Shown here piece after piece: positions 7,078 to 15,397 of a DNA stretch of 50,005 nucleotides. How positions within the stretch are numbered: position 1 is the stretch's first letter; each line of letters starts with the position of its first letter. A program made the position numbers and the translations under genes. The stretch covers positions 1 through 50,005 of the forward strand of contig CALBHW010000054.1 of assembly GCA_937893125.1 (NCBI GenBank), given 5' to 3'. The notes below the pieces were generated by a model. The model made no database searches and was not told the origin of the DNA. It worked only from the letters and a program-made list of their open reading frames with translations. Source of the stretch: an uncultured Clostridia bacterium (GTDB lineage: Bacteria; Bacillota; Clostridia; Christensenellales; UBA1242).

Positions 7078-8328
7078 TTATTGATCCAACATCCAGTCAA
7101 TATAAACCCCAAAACCTTTTGTCGGGTCACTAACAAAAACGTGCGTTACAGCCCCTACAATTTTCCCATTTTGAATAATAGGACTTCCACTCATTCCCTG
7201 CACTATCCCGCCCGTTTTTTCAAGAAGCCTATTGTCCGTTACTCGAATCACCATACTTTTATCATTTGAATATGTTTGATAATTTGTTTTAATTATTTCA
7301 ATATCAAAAGTTTCAACATTTGTCCCTTCTACACAACACCTAATTTGTGCTTTGCCAGGTTTTACCGACATTCTTCCACCAACCTCACATTGCGATGAAT
7401 TATTTACCAATTCATTATCTTTATTAACATTCCCAAAAATGCCATATGCGTTATTCTTCTCAACAACCCCTTGCTCGTTCTTTCCTTGCATAAAAAAGCC
7501 TTTTATTTCACCAGGATCTCCGCTAACCCCCTTGTTCACTCCGAGAACGGAACATTTATAAACTTTTCCTTCTTTTAAACTTATTTTACTCTTAGTATCA
7601 CTGTCACAAATTGGATGACCAAGCGCACCAAAGCGATTGTTTTCATCTATATAGGTTAAGGTTCCAACCCCCGATGCGTCATCTCGCACCCAAACTCCTA
7701 GTTTATAATTTTCACTTTTCACATCATAACATGGCTTGATTTTTGTGTTGATTTCTTTGTTTTTTCGGATAATCTTTATATTAAGTTCTTTATTTTTATT
7801 ATTTTCTTCGTTTATTATTCGCGAAATACTCGAAACGCCTTCAACCGTTTCATTTTCTATTTGAGTGATAACATCTCCAATTTTCAAAACGCCATCAACG
7901 AGAGCATCCTTTTCGCCTTCCAAGGTTGAAACAGGGCTACTCCCAACGACTAAAACACCTTCCGTTTTTAAAACAAGCCCAATCGCCGAGCCACTCGCCA
8001 AAACCTTATTAGAGCGAAGAACTTTAATTCTCTTACTTTTTATTGGAATAAGATTGAAAAGTTTAAATTCGATTTCAGGCTCATAACTATCATAAATTTC
8101 ACTATTTATCGTATTTATTATGCCATTTTTGACACTAGCGCGTATAAAAGGACCAAAATAATTGGCTTTTGAAATCTCGAGAAGTTCGCTTTGTGTTAAG
8201 AATGTGCAATTAGAAAAAGTGTCCAGTCGAGAAAATGGAATCCCAGACAAGACCACAAGAGAGATTATTAAGACAAAAAAAATAATAGCAAGAATCGACT
8301 TATTTTTTTTATTTATCCTACATACCAT
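7078..8328 (-). CDS. spoIVB: SpoIVB serine peptidase (S55)
   Basis: SpoIVB is secreted from the forespore into the intermembrane space and cleaves SpoIVFA, which triggers pro-sigma-K processing. The N-terminus has a single membrane segment (about residues 11-30). A PDZ domain spans about 110-190 (LVDGVLKIGDVI) and the S55 catalytic domain follows, with His238 in GALGHPICD and Ser380 in GMSGSP. These match the His and Ser positions of B. subtilis SpoIVB closely (416 versus about 426 residues). It sits between recN and spo0A as in Bacillus and Clostridium. No good Shine-Dalgarno precedes the ATG at 8328. Confidence 0.95.
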   Translation of the reverse strand: MVCRINKKNKSILAIIFFVLIISLVVLSGIPFSRLDTFSNCTFLTQSELLEISKANYFGPFIRASVKNGIINTINSEIYDSYEPEIEFKLFNLIPIKSKRIKVLRSNKVLASGSAIGLVLKTEGVLVVGSSPVSTLEGEKDALVDGVLKIGDVITQIENETVEGVSSISRIINEENNKNKELNIKIIRKNKEINTKIKPCYDVKSENYKLGVWVRDDASGVGTLTYIDENNRFGALGHPICDSDTKSKISLKEGKVYKCSVLGVNKGVSGDPGEIKGFFMQGKNEQGVVEKNNAYGIFGNVNKDNELVNNSSQCEVGGRMSVKPGKAQIRCCVEGTNVETFDIEIIKTNYQTYSNDKSMVIRVTDNRLLEKTGGIVQGMSGSPIIQNGKIVGAVTHVFVSDPTKGFGVYIDWMLDQ

Positions 8329-8358
8329 AACATAGGTAGTTTACTTATAATATAAAAA

Positions 8359-8422
8359 AATATGTATTATTCCCTTTAACAAAAAATGTAAACATCTTTT
8401 ATTAGTCTAAATAATACATATT
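8359..8422. repeat. 13-bp perfect inverted repeat between recN and spoIVB
   Basis: AATATGTATTATT (8359-8371) and AATAATACATATT (8410-8422) are perfect inverse complements, separated by 38 bases. They lie just upstream of the spoIVB start and could be a recN 3' structure or an operator for a spore-specific regulator. No recognisable sigma-G or sigma-F promoter overlaps them. Confidence 0.4.
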
Positions 8423-8594
8423 ATATTTTCATAATTATTTTTTATAGATACAAATTTTATTTGCACACTTTCATTTCAAAGAAAATCTTTATTTTGTTTA
8501 AAACATTTAAGAATATAAGACACTCGCTCTACTTTTCATTAACTCGTCCAAAAACAAGACTTGCATATTTTAAACTTTACAATGCAATAAAAAA

Positions 8595-10304
8595 CTACGC
8601 TTTGTCTAAACCAATTTTATATTCGTTACATCTATTTTTCATTTCTTTTGCATGAAGAAGCGAGTTCGCCGAGTGCGCCGTCCCGCCAGAAAGTCTAGAA
8701 ATTTCTTCAAGAGTTTCTTCTTCATTCAAAGTTTTCACCGCAACCGAAGTGCTATTGTCTTTTGTAGAAAACTTTTCAACGAACAAATTTTTGTCTGCCA
8801 TAGCGCAAATAATTGGCAAGTGGGAAACGGACACAACCTGATGTCTTCTAGCAATATTAGCAATTTTGCACGCGACCTTGTATGCGACATCACCGCTAAT
8901 TCCGCTATCAATTTCATCAAAAACCATAAGCGAGACATTGTCAACATCCGCCAAAATATTTTTAAGTGCCAACATAAATCGACTTGCTTCACCACCAGAT
9001 ATTATCTCTGAAAGTGGTTTCAAGTCTTGTCCAAGGTTAGCGGAAAACATAAACTTAACTTGGTCAAATCCATTTATATTTAAAGACTTTTCAAAGCATT
9101 CTAGCGTTGGGATGTCATTGAAATCAACTTTAAATCTTGCATTTTTCATACCCAAATCTTTTAGTTCGGCGTTAGTTTTGCTTTCGAATTCTCTTGCTTC
9201 GTTGCGCCTAGTTTTGCCTAGTTTTAAGGCTTTATCATACAACTCTTTTACAATTTTTGACCTTTCTGCAAGTAATTTCTCGAGAGTATCTCGACTATTT
9301 AAAATTCTATCGTAATCACTTCTTGCTTGATTCAAAAAATCAAAAACATCTTGCAATGTTGCACCATATTTACGCTTAATCATTTTGATTTTGTCTAGAC
9401 GTGTATCAATTTCTTCGAATTCATCTTCATCAAAATTACAACTTTCTTTTTTATCTAGTAATGTTGACGAAACATCCATCGCCTCATACTTTAAATTTTC
9501 GAGTCTCTCAATTATTGCATTCAAGCTGTCATCATATTTTGCAATCGAAGTTAAACTTGCAATTGCACCCTTTAGTCCGTCAATTATAGAAGCATTCCCA
9601 TCAAATTTTGAACAAGCAAGCGCTAGATTATCATAAATTTTGCCACTATTTTGCATCAAAATCTTTTTTTGAGTCAAATCCTCATCTTCATTTGGCTCGA
9701 TTTTTGCATCTTCAATTTCTTTTATTTGATAAGACAAAAGGTCAAGCATTCTTTCTTGATTTTGAGTCGAGCCATTTAAACTCGCGATTTGTTTGTCTAT
9801 ATTCTGAAGCTTTTCATATGAAATTTTAAAATTTTCATAAAGCGATTTATCCTTTATAAAAAGGTCTACAATTCCAAGGTGAAATTTATCTGAAAGCAAT
9901 TTTTGATGCTCATGCTGACCATTGATGTCAACCAGAAGTACTGACAATTTTTTAAAAGAAGTTGCCGAAACGACTTCACCATTTATTCTAAGTTCTCCCT
10001 TCCCTTCGACAGTCAACTTGCGTGATAAAACGATTTCGTCCTCAAAATCAATATCATTTTCATGCAAAAAATTTTCAACCTCACTAGCAAAAGGCGCAGA
10101 AAAACTCGCAACGACTTTCATATATTCTCGCCCTTGCTTTATCAACCCTTTGTTTGCCTTTTCGCCCAAAACAAAACAAAGAGAATCAATAATAATACTC
10201 TTCCCAGCACCCGTCTCGCCAGTCATAACAGTTAACTTGGGTGAGAAATCAATTGATAAGTTATCAATTAACGCCACATTTTGAATATCTAAAATCTTTA
10301 ACAT
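8595..10304 (-). CDS. recN: DNA repair protein RecN
   Basis: SMC-like ATPase that acts early in double-strand-break repair. Walker A GETGAGKS is at residues 29-36. A coiled-coil arm pair occupies about residues 150-380. The ABC signature ISGGEASRFMLAL and Walker B LMVFDEIDSGISG follow in the last 140 residues. Length 569 is standard. It lies in the conserved argR-recN-spoIVB-spo0A block. The start codon is six bases downstream of a consensus extended -10 and no Shine-Dalgarno is present, so the mRNA is predicted to be leaderless. Confidence 0.97.
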   Translation of the reverse strand: MLKILDIQNVALIDNLSIDFSPKLTVMTGETGAGKSIIIDSLCFVLGEKANKGLIKQGREYMKVVASFSAPFASEVENFLHENDIDFEDEIVLSRKLTVEGKGELRINGEVVSATSFKKLSVLLVDINGQHEHQKLLSDKFHLGIVDLFIKDKSLYENFKISYEKLQNIDKQIASLNGSTQNQERMLDLLSYQIKEIEDAKIEPNEDEDLTQKKILMQNSGKIYDNLALACSKFDGNASIIDGLKGAIASLTSIAKYDDSLNAIIERLENLKYEAMDVSSTLLDKKESCNFDEDEFEEIDTRLDKIKMIKRKYGATLQDVFDFLNQARSDYDRILNSRDTLEKLLAERSKIVKELYDKALKLGKTRRNEAREFESKTNAELKDLGMKNARFKVDFNDIPTLECFEKSLNINGFDQVKFMFSANLGQDLKPLSEIISGGEASRFMLALKNILADVDNVSLMVFDEIDSGISGDVAYKVACKIANIARRHQVVSVSHLPIICAMADKNLFVEKFSTKDNSTSVAVKTLNEEETLEEISRLSGGTAHSANSLLHAKEMKNRCNEYKIGLDKA

Positions 10305-10310
10305 ACCTAG

Positions 10311-10339
10311 ATTATATCAAATTATTAAAAAAAAGACAA
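10311..10339 (-). promoter_or_regulatory. recN promoter positioned for a leaderless mRNA
   Basis: Minus-strand TTGTCT (10334-10339), 17-base spacer, then TGA-TATAAT with the hexamer at 10311-10316. Six bases (CTAGGT) separate the -10 from the recN ATG, so the expected transcription start is the A of the start codon, within one base. Confidence 0.7.
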
Positions 10340-10489
10340 TCCACTAATAGCACATTGTCTGAATTATTTTTTTAAAATGAATTTTTAAAGAAAATAAAGG
10401 TTTAAATCTTAACTAAAATAGCAAGCGCTATTCATTTCAACAGTTGTACAAAATACATTTTTTTGACAAATAAGATGCACAAAAATCCA

Positions 10490-10945
10490 TTAACAATTTA
10501 AAATTGAATCTATTTTTCTAACGCAATATTCAGCGTCAGATTCGTTTTGCAATAAAAGTAAAACCGTGTCAATTCCATAAACAATGCCAAGCACATTATC
10601 AATATTAAGTTTATCAAAAATAGAACAAACACTACCAGCAAGACCTTTTAGGGTTTTGACAAGAACATTATTTTGAAGAGTTCTAAAAGAAATGACTGAC
10701 TCTTTCAACATAAATATGTATTTGTTGGATGTTTGACTTGGTGCATCGGAAACTGCATATTTATATTTTCCAGTCTCGTTGGATTGAATCTTAATAAGCC
10801 CGAGTTCCTTTATATCACGGCTAATCGTCGCTTGTGTAACATCAAACCCACCAGAAGCCAAGCGTGACACAAGGTCATCTTGCGTTTCAATCTCATACAA
10901 AGAAATGAGTTCCAATATTTTTGATTGTCGACTGCTTCTCGCCAT
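10490..10945 (-). CDS. argR: Arginine repressor ArgR/AhrC family
   Basis: Hexameric repressor/activator of arginine metabolism. The N-terminal winged helix (about residues 5-65) has the typical TQDDLVSRLASGGFDVTQAT then ISRDIKELGL pattern. The C-terminal oligomerisation and arginine-binding domain spans about 80-151. The family's GDDT motif reads GIDT at 124-127, so one of the two Asp residues that normally contact arginine is replaced by Ile. I start it at MARSS (10945); the open frame extends 11 codons further. An ARG-box-like site and a strong promoter lie upstream, suggesting autoregulation. Position next to recN is conserved. The order usually also includes dxs and tlyA, which are absent here. 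Confidence 0.93.
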   Translation of the reverse strand: MARSSRQSKILELISLYEIETQDDLVSRLASGGFDVTQATISRDIKELGLIKIQSNETGKYKYAVSDAPSQTSNKYIFMLKESVISFRTLQNNVLVKTLKGLAGSVCSIFDKLNIDNVLGIVYGIDTVLLLLQNESDAEYCVRKIDSILNC

Positions 10946-10991
10946 AACCAAAACACCGCCTTTTTGATAAATATTCATAGGTTATGTTTTG

Positions 10992-11020
10992 ATTATACAT
11001 TTTTTTAAATAATTATGCAA
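10992..11020 (-). promoter_or_regulatory. argR promoter
   Basis: Minus-strand TTGCAT (11015-11020), exactly 17 bases, then TATAAT (10992-10997). Near-consensus vegetative promoter about 50 bases before the chosen argR start. Confidence 0.75.
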
Positions 11021-11026
11021 TAGTAA

Positions 11027-11043
11027 ATGTATAAATATTCATA
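11027..11043 (-). promoter_or_regulatory. ARG-box-like operator upstream of argR
   Basis: The 17-base site TATGAATATTTATACAT differs at only two positions from the general ARG-box form AATGAATAATTATACAT. It lies seven bases upstream of the argR -35 element, where ArgR binding could control its own transcription. A weaker TGCAT/ATTCG-type half-site pair lies just beyond it (about 11059-11075). Confidence 0.6.
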
Positions 11044-11099
11044 ATTTTTTTTATATTTATGCAAAAATACGAATAAAAATGATTTTATAAAAGAATAAA

Positions 11100-11315
11100 C
11101 ATACAAAAAGCCCCATTATAAGGCGATTTAGTTACAAAAAAGTGACATTCGCTCACGCCTTTGCAAACACTCAGCAAGCATTTTGACTTCTAGGTGTACT
11201 CTTTTGCAGTTTAGCCCATTTTTGTTGGTGCGCCTTGTGCAAATGGCACACAATGCGTAATCGTAGGTTTTGCTATATCAATTCAAGTATTGGAGACACT
11301 CGTTTTTTAAGCATA
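11100..11315 (-). other. Unassigned intergenic region with hairpins
   Basis: About 215 bases with no protein gene and higher GC than other gaps. Minus-strand GTGTGCC/GGCGCAC (about 11228-11254) pairs with a wobble that works only as minus-strand RNA. GTGA/TCAC at about 11142-11156 is followed by a T run, and a GCC/GGC hairpin at about 11108-11125 also ends in T. I could not match it to 6S, SRP, tmRNA, RNase P or a riboswitch class. The whole gap between argR and the membrane-protein gene is about 500 bases. Confidence 0.35.
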
Positions 11316-11319
11316 AATT

Positions 11320-11462
11320 TATATTATCGGAAGAGTTGAGTCGGGGTGATTGCACACCAGCGAGACTTATGGTTATTCAAATTGGAAGTGCAAAATAAAC
11401 ACTTTGCAAGTGCGTTAGCACAAATTTTGAACTTGTTTCAAAATTTACTTCCTATAATTTAT
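11320..11462 (-). repeat. Dispersed structured repeat, copy B
   Basis: Inverted copy of the element at 45432-45571. Read on the minus strand, the first 48 bases match the other copy exactly. The middle and terminal blocks are nearly identical, while two short hairpin segments differ in sequence but still pair. The ends carry imperfect inverted repeats (TTAT-A/C-GGAAG). The membrane-protein gene's stop codon lies inside this copy's edge. Confidence 0.85.
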
Positions 11463-12079
11463 TTAATGTTGTCTTGCAAATCTTTCGGTTTTTCTTCCCT
11501 TTTACGCTTTTTTGTAAACAATTTAAAAACCAAAAACAAACTAGCAATTTTTTTGACAATTCGACTCGAATGGTTCACCGCGTAATTCTTTGAAATTGCT
11601 TTTAACAAAACAGTTAGCCCTGCAATAAACGAACTCGTAAGAGCGCCAATAAAAATTTTGACGCTAGACAATCCAATATTGTTAGACAAAATCATAGCAA
11701 TCATCGTCCCGCTTACACCACACAAAATTCCACAAATATCGCCCACGACATCGCATAATATTGACGACACCTTGTCCGACGATTCAACAAGTTTTAAACA
11801 AATATTGTATTGCCTTTTATCCAATTTTTCAAGTTTTAGTTTTTCTATTTGGCAAGATGTTATTGCAAGTCCAAACATATCAGAAAAAACATTTGCAAGC
11901 ATAAAAACAACCAATAAAATGAGAGCAATTATCAAGTTTGCTCGCGTCAACATCATTTCAGAAAAAAGGCTCAAAAGAAGCGATGTTGAAAAAGCAAGTA
12001 AACTTATTTTCACTAGCCATTTCTTCTGCCCCGCCTTTGACGCGTAAATTGACACTCTTTTTTCTTTTACAATTTTCAT
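11459..12079 (-). CDS. Conserved clostridial membrane protein (family often labelled CorB-like)
   Basis: 206 residues with about four membrane segments: roughly 23-43, 49-72, 110-135 and 140-162. The central part (SDMFGLAITSCQIEKL, then SSDKVSSILCDVVGDICGI) resembles a small clostridial membrane-protein family commonly annotated as Mg2+/Co2+ transporter CorB and often found near xse/argR genes. It lacks CBS domains, so real transporter function is doubtful. The C-terminus is a basic tail of about 25 residues (KKRKREEK). It lies between proS and argR. The ribosome-binding site is poor: GGAG is only two bases before the ATG, so a slightly later start is possible. Confidence 0.6.
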   Translation of the reverse strand: MKIVKEKRVSIYASKAGQKKWLVKISLLAFSTSLLLSLFSEMMLTRANLIIALILLVVFMLANVFSDMFGLAITSCQIEKLKLEKLDKRQYNICLKLVESSDKVSSILCDVVGDICGILCGVSGTMIAMILSNNIGLSSVKIFIGALTSSFIAGLTVLLKAISKNYAVNHSSRIVKKIASLFLVFKLFTKKRKREEKPKDLQDNIK

Positions 12080-12134
12080 CGCTCCAGCCTTTTATTTTCC
12101 ACATTCAACCCCTTTACTTGTCCAAAATTTAGCA

Positions 12135-12166
12135 TAAAAAAAGTCTCATATATGTATATGAAACTT
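12135..12166 (-). terminator. Rho-independent terminator after proS
   Basis: Minus-strand AAGTTTCATA pairs with TATGAGACTT (one wobble) and a run of seven T follows. It ends the Asp23-nusB-xseA-xseB-proS unit. Confidence 0.85.
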
Positions 12167-12282
12167 CTTTAAAATTTATTATAAGGATATGTTTAATAAA
12201 AACCAGTTTTATTTTACTTAAAGACTATGAATAAAAAGACTCAAATTCACTCTTTTAAAACAAAGCAACTTGTTCCTAAAAT

Positions 12283-13995
12283 TTACATATTTGACATGAT
12301 TAGGTTTGATATTTTATCAAATGCATCATTAAAATCAACCATAATTGTCTCGCTAGTTTTGCGAAGTTTAATCTCAACCTTATTTTCCACTAAACTTCTT
12401 GGCGAAATAACAACTCGGATTGGCATTCCCATAAGGTCAGCATCAGCAAATTTTATTCCGTTTGAGCAAGCCCTATCATCAAACAATGAAGGAATTTTTG
12501 CGTTTTGAAGTTCTTGATATAGTTCATTTGCCTTTTGATTTACAATTTCATCTTCAAGTCTAAGTGGAACAATATGAACTTTAAATGGCGCGACCGACAT
12601 AGGCAAACAAATACCATTTTCATCACTATTTTCTTCAACAACACACGCAAGGAGACGCCCAACACCGATTCCATAACACCCCATTATTGGGTTAATTTCG
12701 TCGCCATCTTTTGTTCTGACTTCCATTCCCATACTCTTTGTGTATTTTGTTCCTAATTGGAAAATATTGCCCACTTCGATTCCATTTGACAATGAAAGCG
12801 AACTATCACAAAAGACACAAGGGTCTCCAACTTTTACTTTTGAAATGTCGTGAAATTTAACATCTTTCAAATCTCTTTCAAAATTAAAATTTGTAAAATG
12901 GTAATCTTTTTCATTTGCGCCCGCAACCAAATTAGTAAGCCCCTCAAGACTCTTATCAAAGAAAACAAGAGCGTTTGGGACATTAAGTCCTAGAGCACCA
13001 ATATTTCCAGCGCAGAAATTCTTGTCTTCTCTTGCGTCATATGGCACAACTTCTTTTTGGCAAATATGTCTTAATTTTGTCTCGTTTATTTCTCTGTCGC
13101 CCCTTATAAAGCATACAACATATCCGCTTTCGCCTTTGATTGCATAAACGACCGCTTTCATACACTTTTGGGCTGGAATATTGAGAAATTTTGAAACATC
13201 TTCAATGGTTTTTGCGTCGCCAGTAAAAACTTTTTTGAGAGGTTTCATTTTATCTTGTTTTTCATTATGATACAAGCATTCCGCCACCTCTTGGTTCGCG
13301 TGATAACCACATTTGTCACACAAAACGAGTTGGTCTTCGCCGTAATCATTTAGATACATAAATTCGTGCGACATATTTCCACCAAACATTCCGTTATCGC
13401 TTTTAACCGAAATCACATGATGTCCGACGCCTACTCTGTCATAGATTCTCTCATATGATTTGTGCATTTTATTGTAATATTCTTCCAAATCTTCTTGTGT
13501 CATATGAAAAGAATAAGCGTCTTTCATCGTAAATTCGCGCACACGAATAAGTCCACCACGACTTCTTGGCTCGTCACGGAATTTAGTTTGAATTTGATAA
13601 ATCATACAAGGAAGTTGCGTGTATGTGTTGACCCAATTTTTGACAAGATGTACCGCCGCTTCTTCATGTGTCATTCCTAAAAGCATTTGACGATTTGTTC
13701 TATCCGTAAATCTCGCCATTTCACTTCCAATCGAAGAATAGCGCCCGCTCAAATCCCATAATTCTTTTGGCATTACAACTGGAAATTTAACTTCTTGCCC
13801 GTCAAGAGCATCCATTTCTTCTCTTATAATATTCTCAATATTAAGGCACGCGCGTTCACCTAGCGTCGTGAGCGAGTAAATCCCACCCGCAACCTGCTTC
13901 ATATATCCCGCTCTCAAAAGCAAAATATGATTTTTCATCGTCGCGTCACTTGGCGTCGACTTTGTCCTTTCTCCTACAAGTTTACTTAATTTCAT
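12283..13995 (-). CDS. proS: Prolyl-tRNA synthetase, bacterial type with editing domain
   Basis: Charges tRNA-Pro. The N-terminal class II catalytic core contains motif 2 (TKFRDEPRSRGGLIRVREF) at about residues 137-155. A central INS editing domain (about 225-400) deacylates Ala-tRNA-Pro. Motif 3 (GCYGIGVGRLLA) and a C-terminal anticodon-binding domain complete the bacterial form. At 570 residues it is full length. It starts four bases after xseB, the place usually held by ispA or dxs in Firmicutes, and is followed by a terminator. Confidence 0.97.
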   Translation of the reverse strand: MKLSKLVGERTKSTPSDATMKNHILLLRAGYMKQVAGGIYSLTTLGERACLNIENIIREEMDALDGQEVKFPVVMPKELWDLSGRYSSIGSEMARFTDRTNRQMLLGMTHEEAAVHLVKNWVNTYTQLPCMIYQIQTKFRDEPRSRGGLIRVREFTMKDAYSFHMTQEDLEEYYNKMHKSYERIYDRVGVGHHVISVKSDNGMFGGNMSHEFMYLNDYGEDQLVLCDKCGYHANQEVAECLYHNEKQDKMKPLKKVFTGDAKTIEDVSKFLNIPAQKCMKAVVYAIKGESGYVVCFIRGDREINETKLRHICQKEVVPYDAREDKNFCAGNIGALGLNVPNALVFFDKSLEGLTNLVAGANEKDYHFTNFNFERDLKDVKFHDISKVKVGDPCVFCDSSLSLSNGIEVGNIFQLGTKYTKSMGMEVRTKDGDEINPIMGCYGIGVGRLLACVVEENSDENGICLPMSVAPFKVHIVPLRLEDEIVNQKANELYQELQNAKIPSLFDDRACSNGIKFADADLMGMPIRVVISPRSLVENKVEIKLRKTSETIMVDFNDAFDKISNLIMSNM

Positions 13996-13998
13996 TTT

Positions 13999-14196
13999 TT
14001 ATTCCCCTGTGTATTTCTCTAACTCTTCTTTCAAATTAACGATTTTCCCTTTTGCGTTCTCAAGTTGCTTGTAGCAATCTTTTGCAAGAGTCACGCCTTC
14101 TTCATATAATTTTGTTGCTTCGTCCAGCGAGACGTTCCCATTCTCTAGCTTTGCAACAATTTCTTGCAATCTCTTGTTTGCATCTTCAAAATTCAT
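13999..14196 (-). CDS. xseB: Exodeoxyribonuclease VII small subunit
   Basis: 65-residue helical partner of XseA. The typical FEDANKRLQEIVAKLENGN then LDEATKLYEEGV pattern covers most of the protein. The open frame runs 31 codons upstream inside xseA, but the ATG at 14196 (MNFEDA) is one base after the xseA stop, follows a GGGG-type ribosome site in the xseA 3' end and gives the family length. Confidence 0.95.
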   Translation of the reverse strand: MNFEDANKRLQEIVAKLENGNVSLDEATKLYEEGVTLAKDCYKQLENAKGKIVNLKEELEKYTGE

Positions 14197-14197
14197 T

Positions 14198-15373
14198 TTA
14201 CTTATCCCCTTTTGAGTAAACATTTGCAACAATGTTTCCATCCTTAAACTCGACTTTAATTTCATCCCCCGTCTGCAAATTAGTTGCACTTTTAATTATT
14301 TCATCACCGCAAACAACTCGCGCAAAGCCCCTGTCAAGAATCTTCGTCACATCCAAAAGTTGCAACTTATTATACTCCATATCAAGTGCTTTTTCAATAT
14401 CAAGGAACGGATTTATTTGTTTAAATTTTAAAACATTTAAACTTAGTGTGTGAGACTTACAATTTAGTATATTCCCCAAAATCGCATCGTTTTTTGCGAC
14501 CAAATCATCGATTTTTTCGTATTTTTCAGCTAAAATGTTATTAAACAAAAATTGCAATTTGTCTAAACTGTATCCGAAATCTTTAATTCCTTCCAAAATG
14601 TTTTTCGTGACAATTTCGCCCGCTTCTGATGGTGTGGCGGCGCGAATTGAACTCGCAAAATCGCAAATTGTGTAGTCTACTTCGTGTCCGACTGCTGAAA
14701 CAACTGGCTTAGACAAAGTAATAATTTTTCTTGCTAAAACTTCCGTATTAAAAGGTTGTAAATCTTCAATTGACCCGCCACCGCGCGCAATAATAATAAC
14801 ATCGACTTCGGGCAACTTGTCTAGATATTCAAGCCCTTCAATAATAGTTTCTTCCGCTCCATCGCCTTGGACCTTAGACGGATAAATTAAAATATTTAGA
14901 TACGGGTTACGCCTATGAGTAACCGTAATTATATCGTGAATAACAGCCCCCGTTGAAGATGTTACAACGCCGATAGTTTTGATATTTTCAGGAAGTGGTT
15001 TTTTATATTTGTCATCAAAAACGCCTTCTCTTTCAAGTTTATCTTTAAGTTCCAAAAACCTTTTAAACAGCACGCCACTTCCATACGGCGCGATGGCTGT
15101 TGCATATAGGTTAAGCTTGCCACCTTTTGCATAAAATTTGAGCCCTCCCGTAACAAGCACTTGGTTGCCTTCCTTTACCTGCTGAGATGACGCGCCGAAC
15201 ATAATGCACGAAAGTTGTGCATTTTCGTCTTTCAAAGTAAAGTACAAATTCCCGCGCACGAGCGACACACCCGATACTTCGCCGTAAACTTTTATATAGT
15301 GCAGTAGTTCTTCCGCTTCAAAAATGTTAGTTATATACTTATTAAGTTCCGATACGCTTAAATCTTTTAACAC
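14198..15373 (-). CDS. xseA: Exodeoxyribonuclease VII large subunit
   Basis: Degrades single-stranded DNA to acid-soluble oligonucleotides, together with XseB. An N-terminal OB fold (about residues 20-100; VRGNLYFTLKDENAQLSC) leads into the catalytic domain with GVVTSSTGAVIHDI (about 135-148), the IIARGGGSIEDLQPFN motif (about 194-209) and SAVGHEVDYTICDFASSIRA (about 226-245). Start is GTG at 15373. At 391 residues it is slightly short, mainly in the coiled-coil C-terminal part. It lies between nusB and xseB. Confidence 0.96.
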   Translation of the reverse strand: MLKDLSVSELNKYITNIFEAEELLHYIKVYGEVSGVSLVRGNLYFTLKDENAQLSCIMFGASSQQVKEGNQVLVTGGLKFYAKGGKLNLYATAIAPYGSGVLFKRFLELKDKLEREGVFDDKYKKPLPENIKTIGVVTSSTGAVIHDIITVTHRRNPYLNILIYPSKVQGDGAEETIIEGLEYLDKLPEVDVIIIARGGGSIEDLQPFNTEVLARKIITLSKPVVSAVGHEVDYTICDFASSIRAATPSEAGEIVTKNILEGIKDFGYSLDKLQFLFNNILAEKYEKIDDLVAKNDAILGNILNCKSHTLSLNVLKFKQINPFLDIEKALDMEYNKLQLLDVTKILDRGFARVVCGDEIIKSATNLQTGDEIKVEFKDGNIVANVYSKGDK

Positions 15374-15397
15374 CTTTTTTCTTAGTCTCCCACAAAA

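Noticed and set aside
11140..11315. 6S RNA or tmRNA in the gap before argR
   Set aside because: No closing stem with a central bubble, no tRNA-like CCA end and no tmRNA tag frame. The identity remains unknown.
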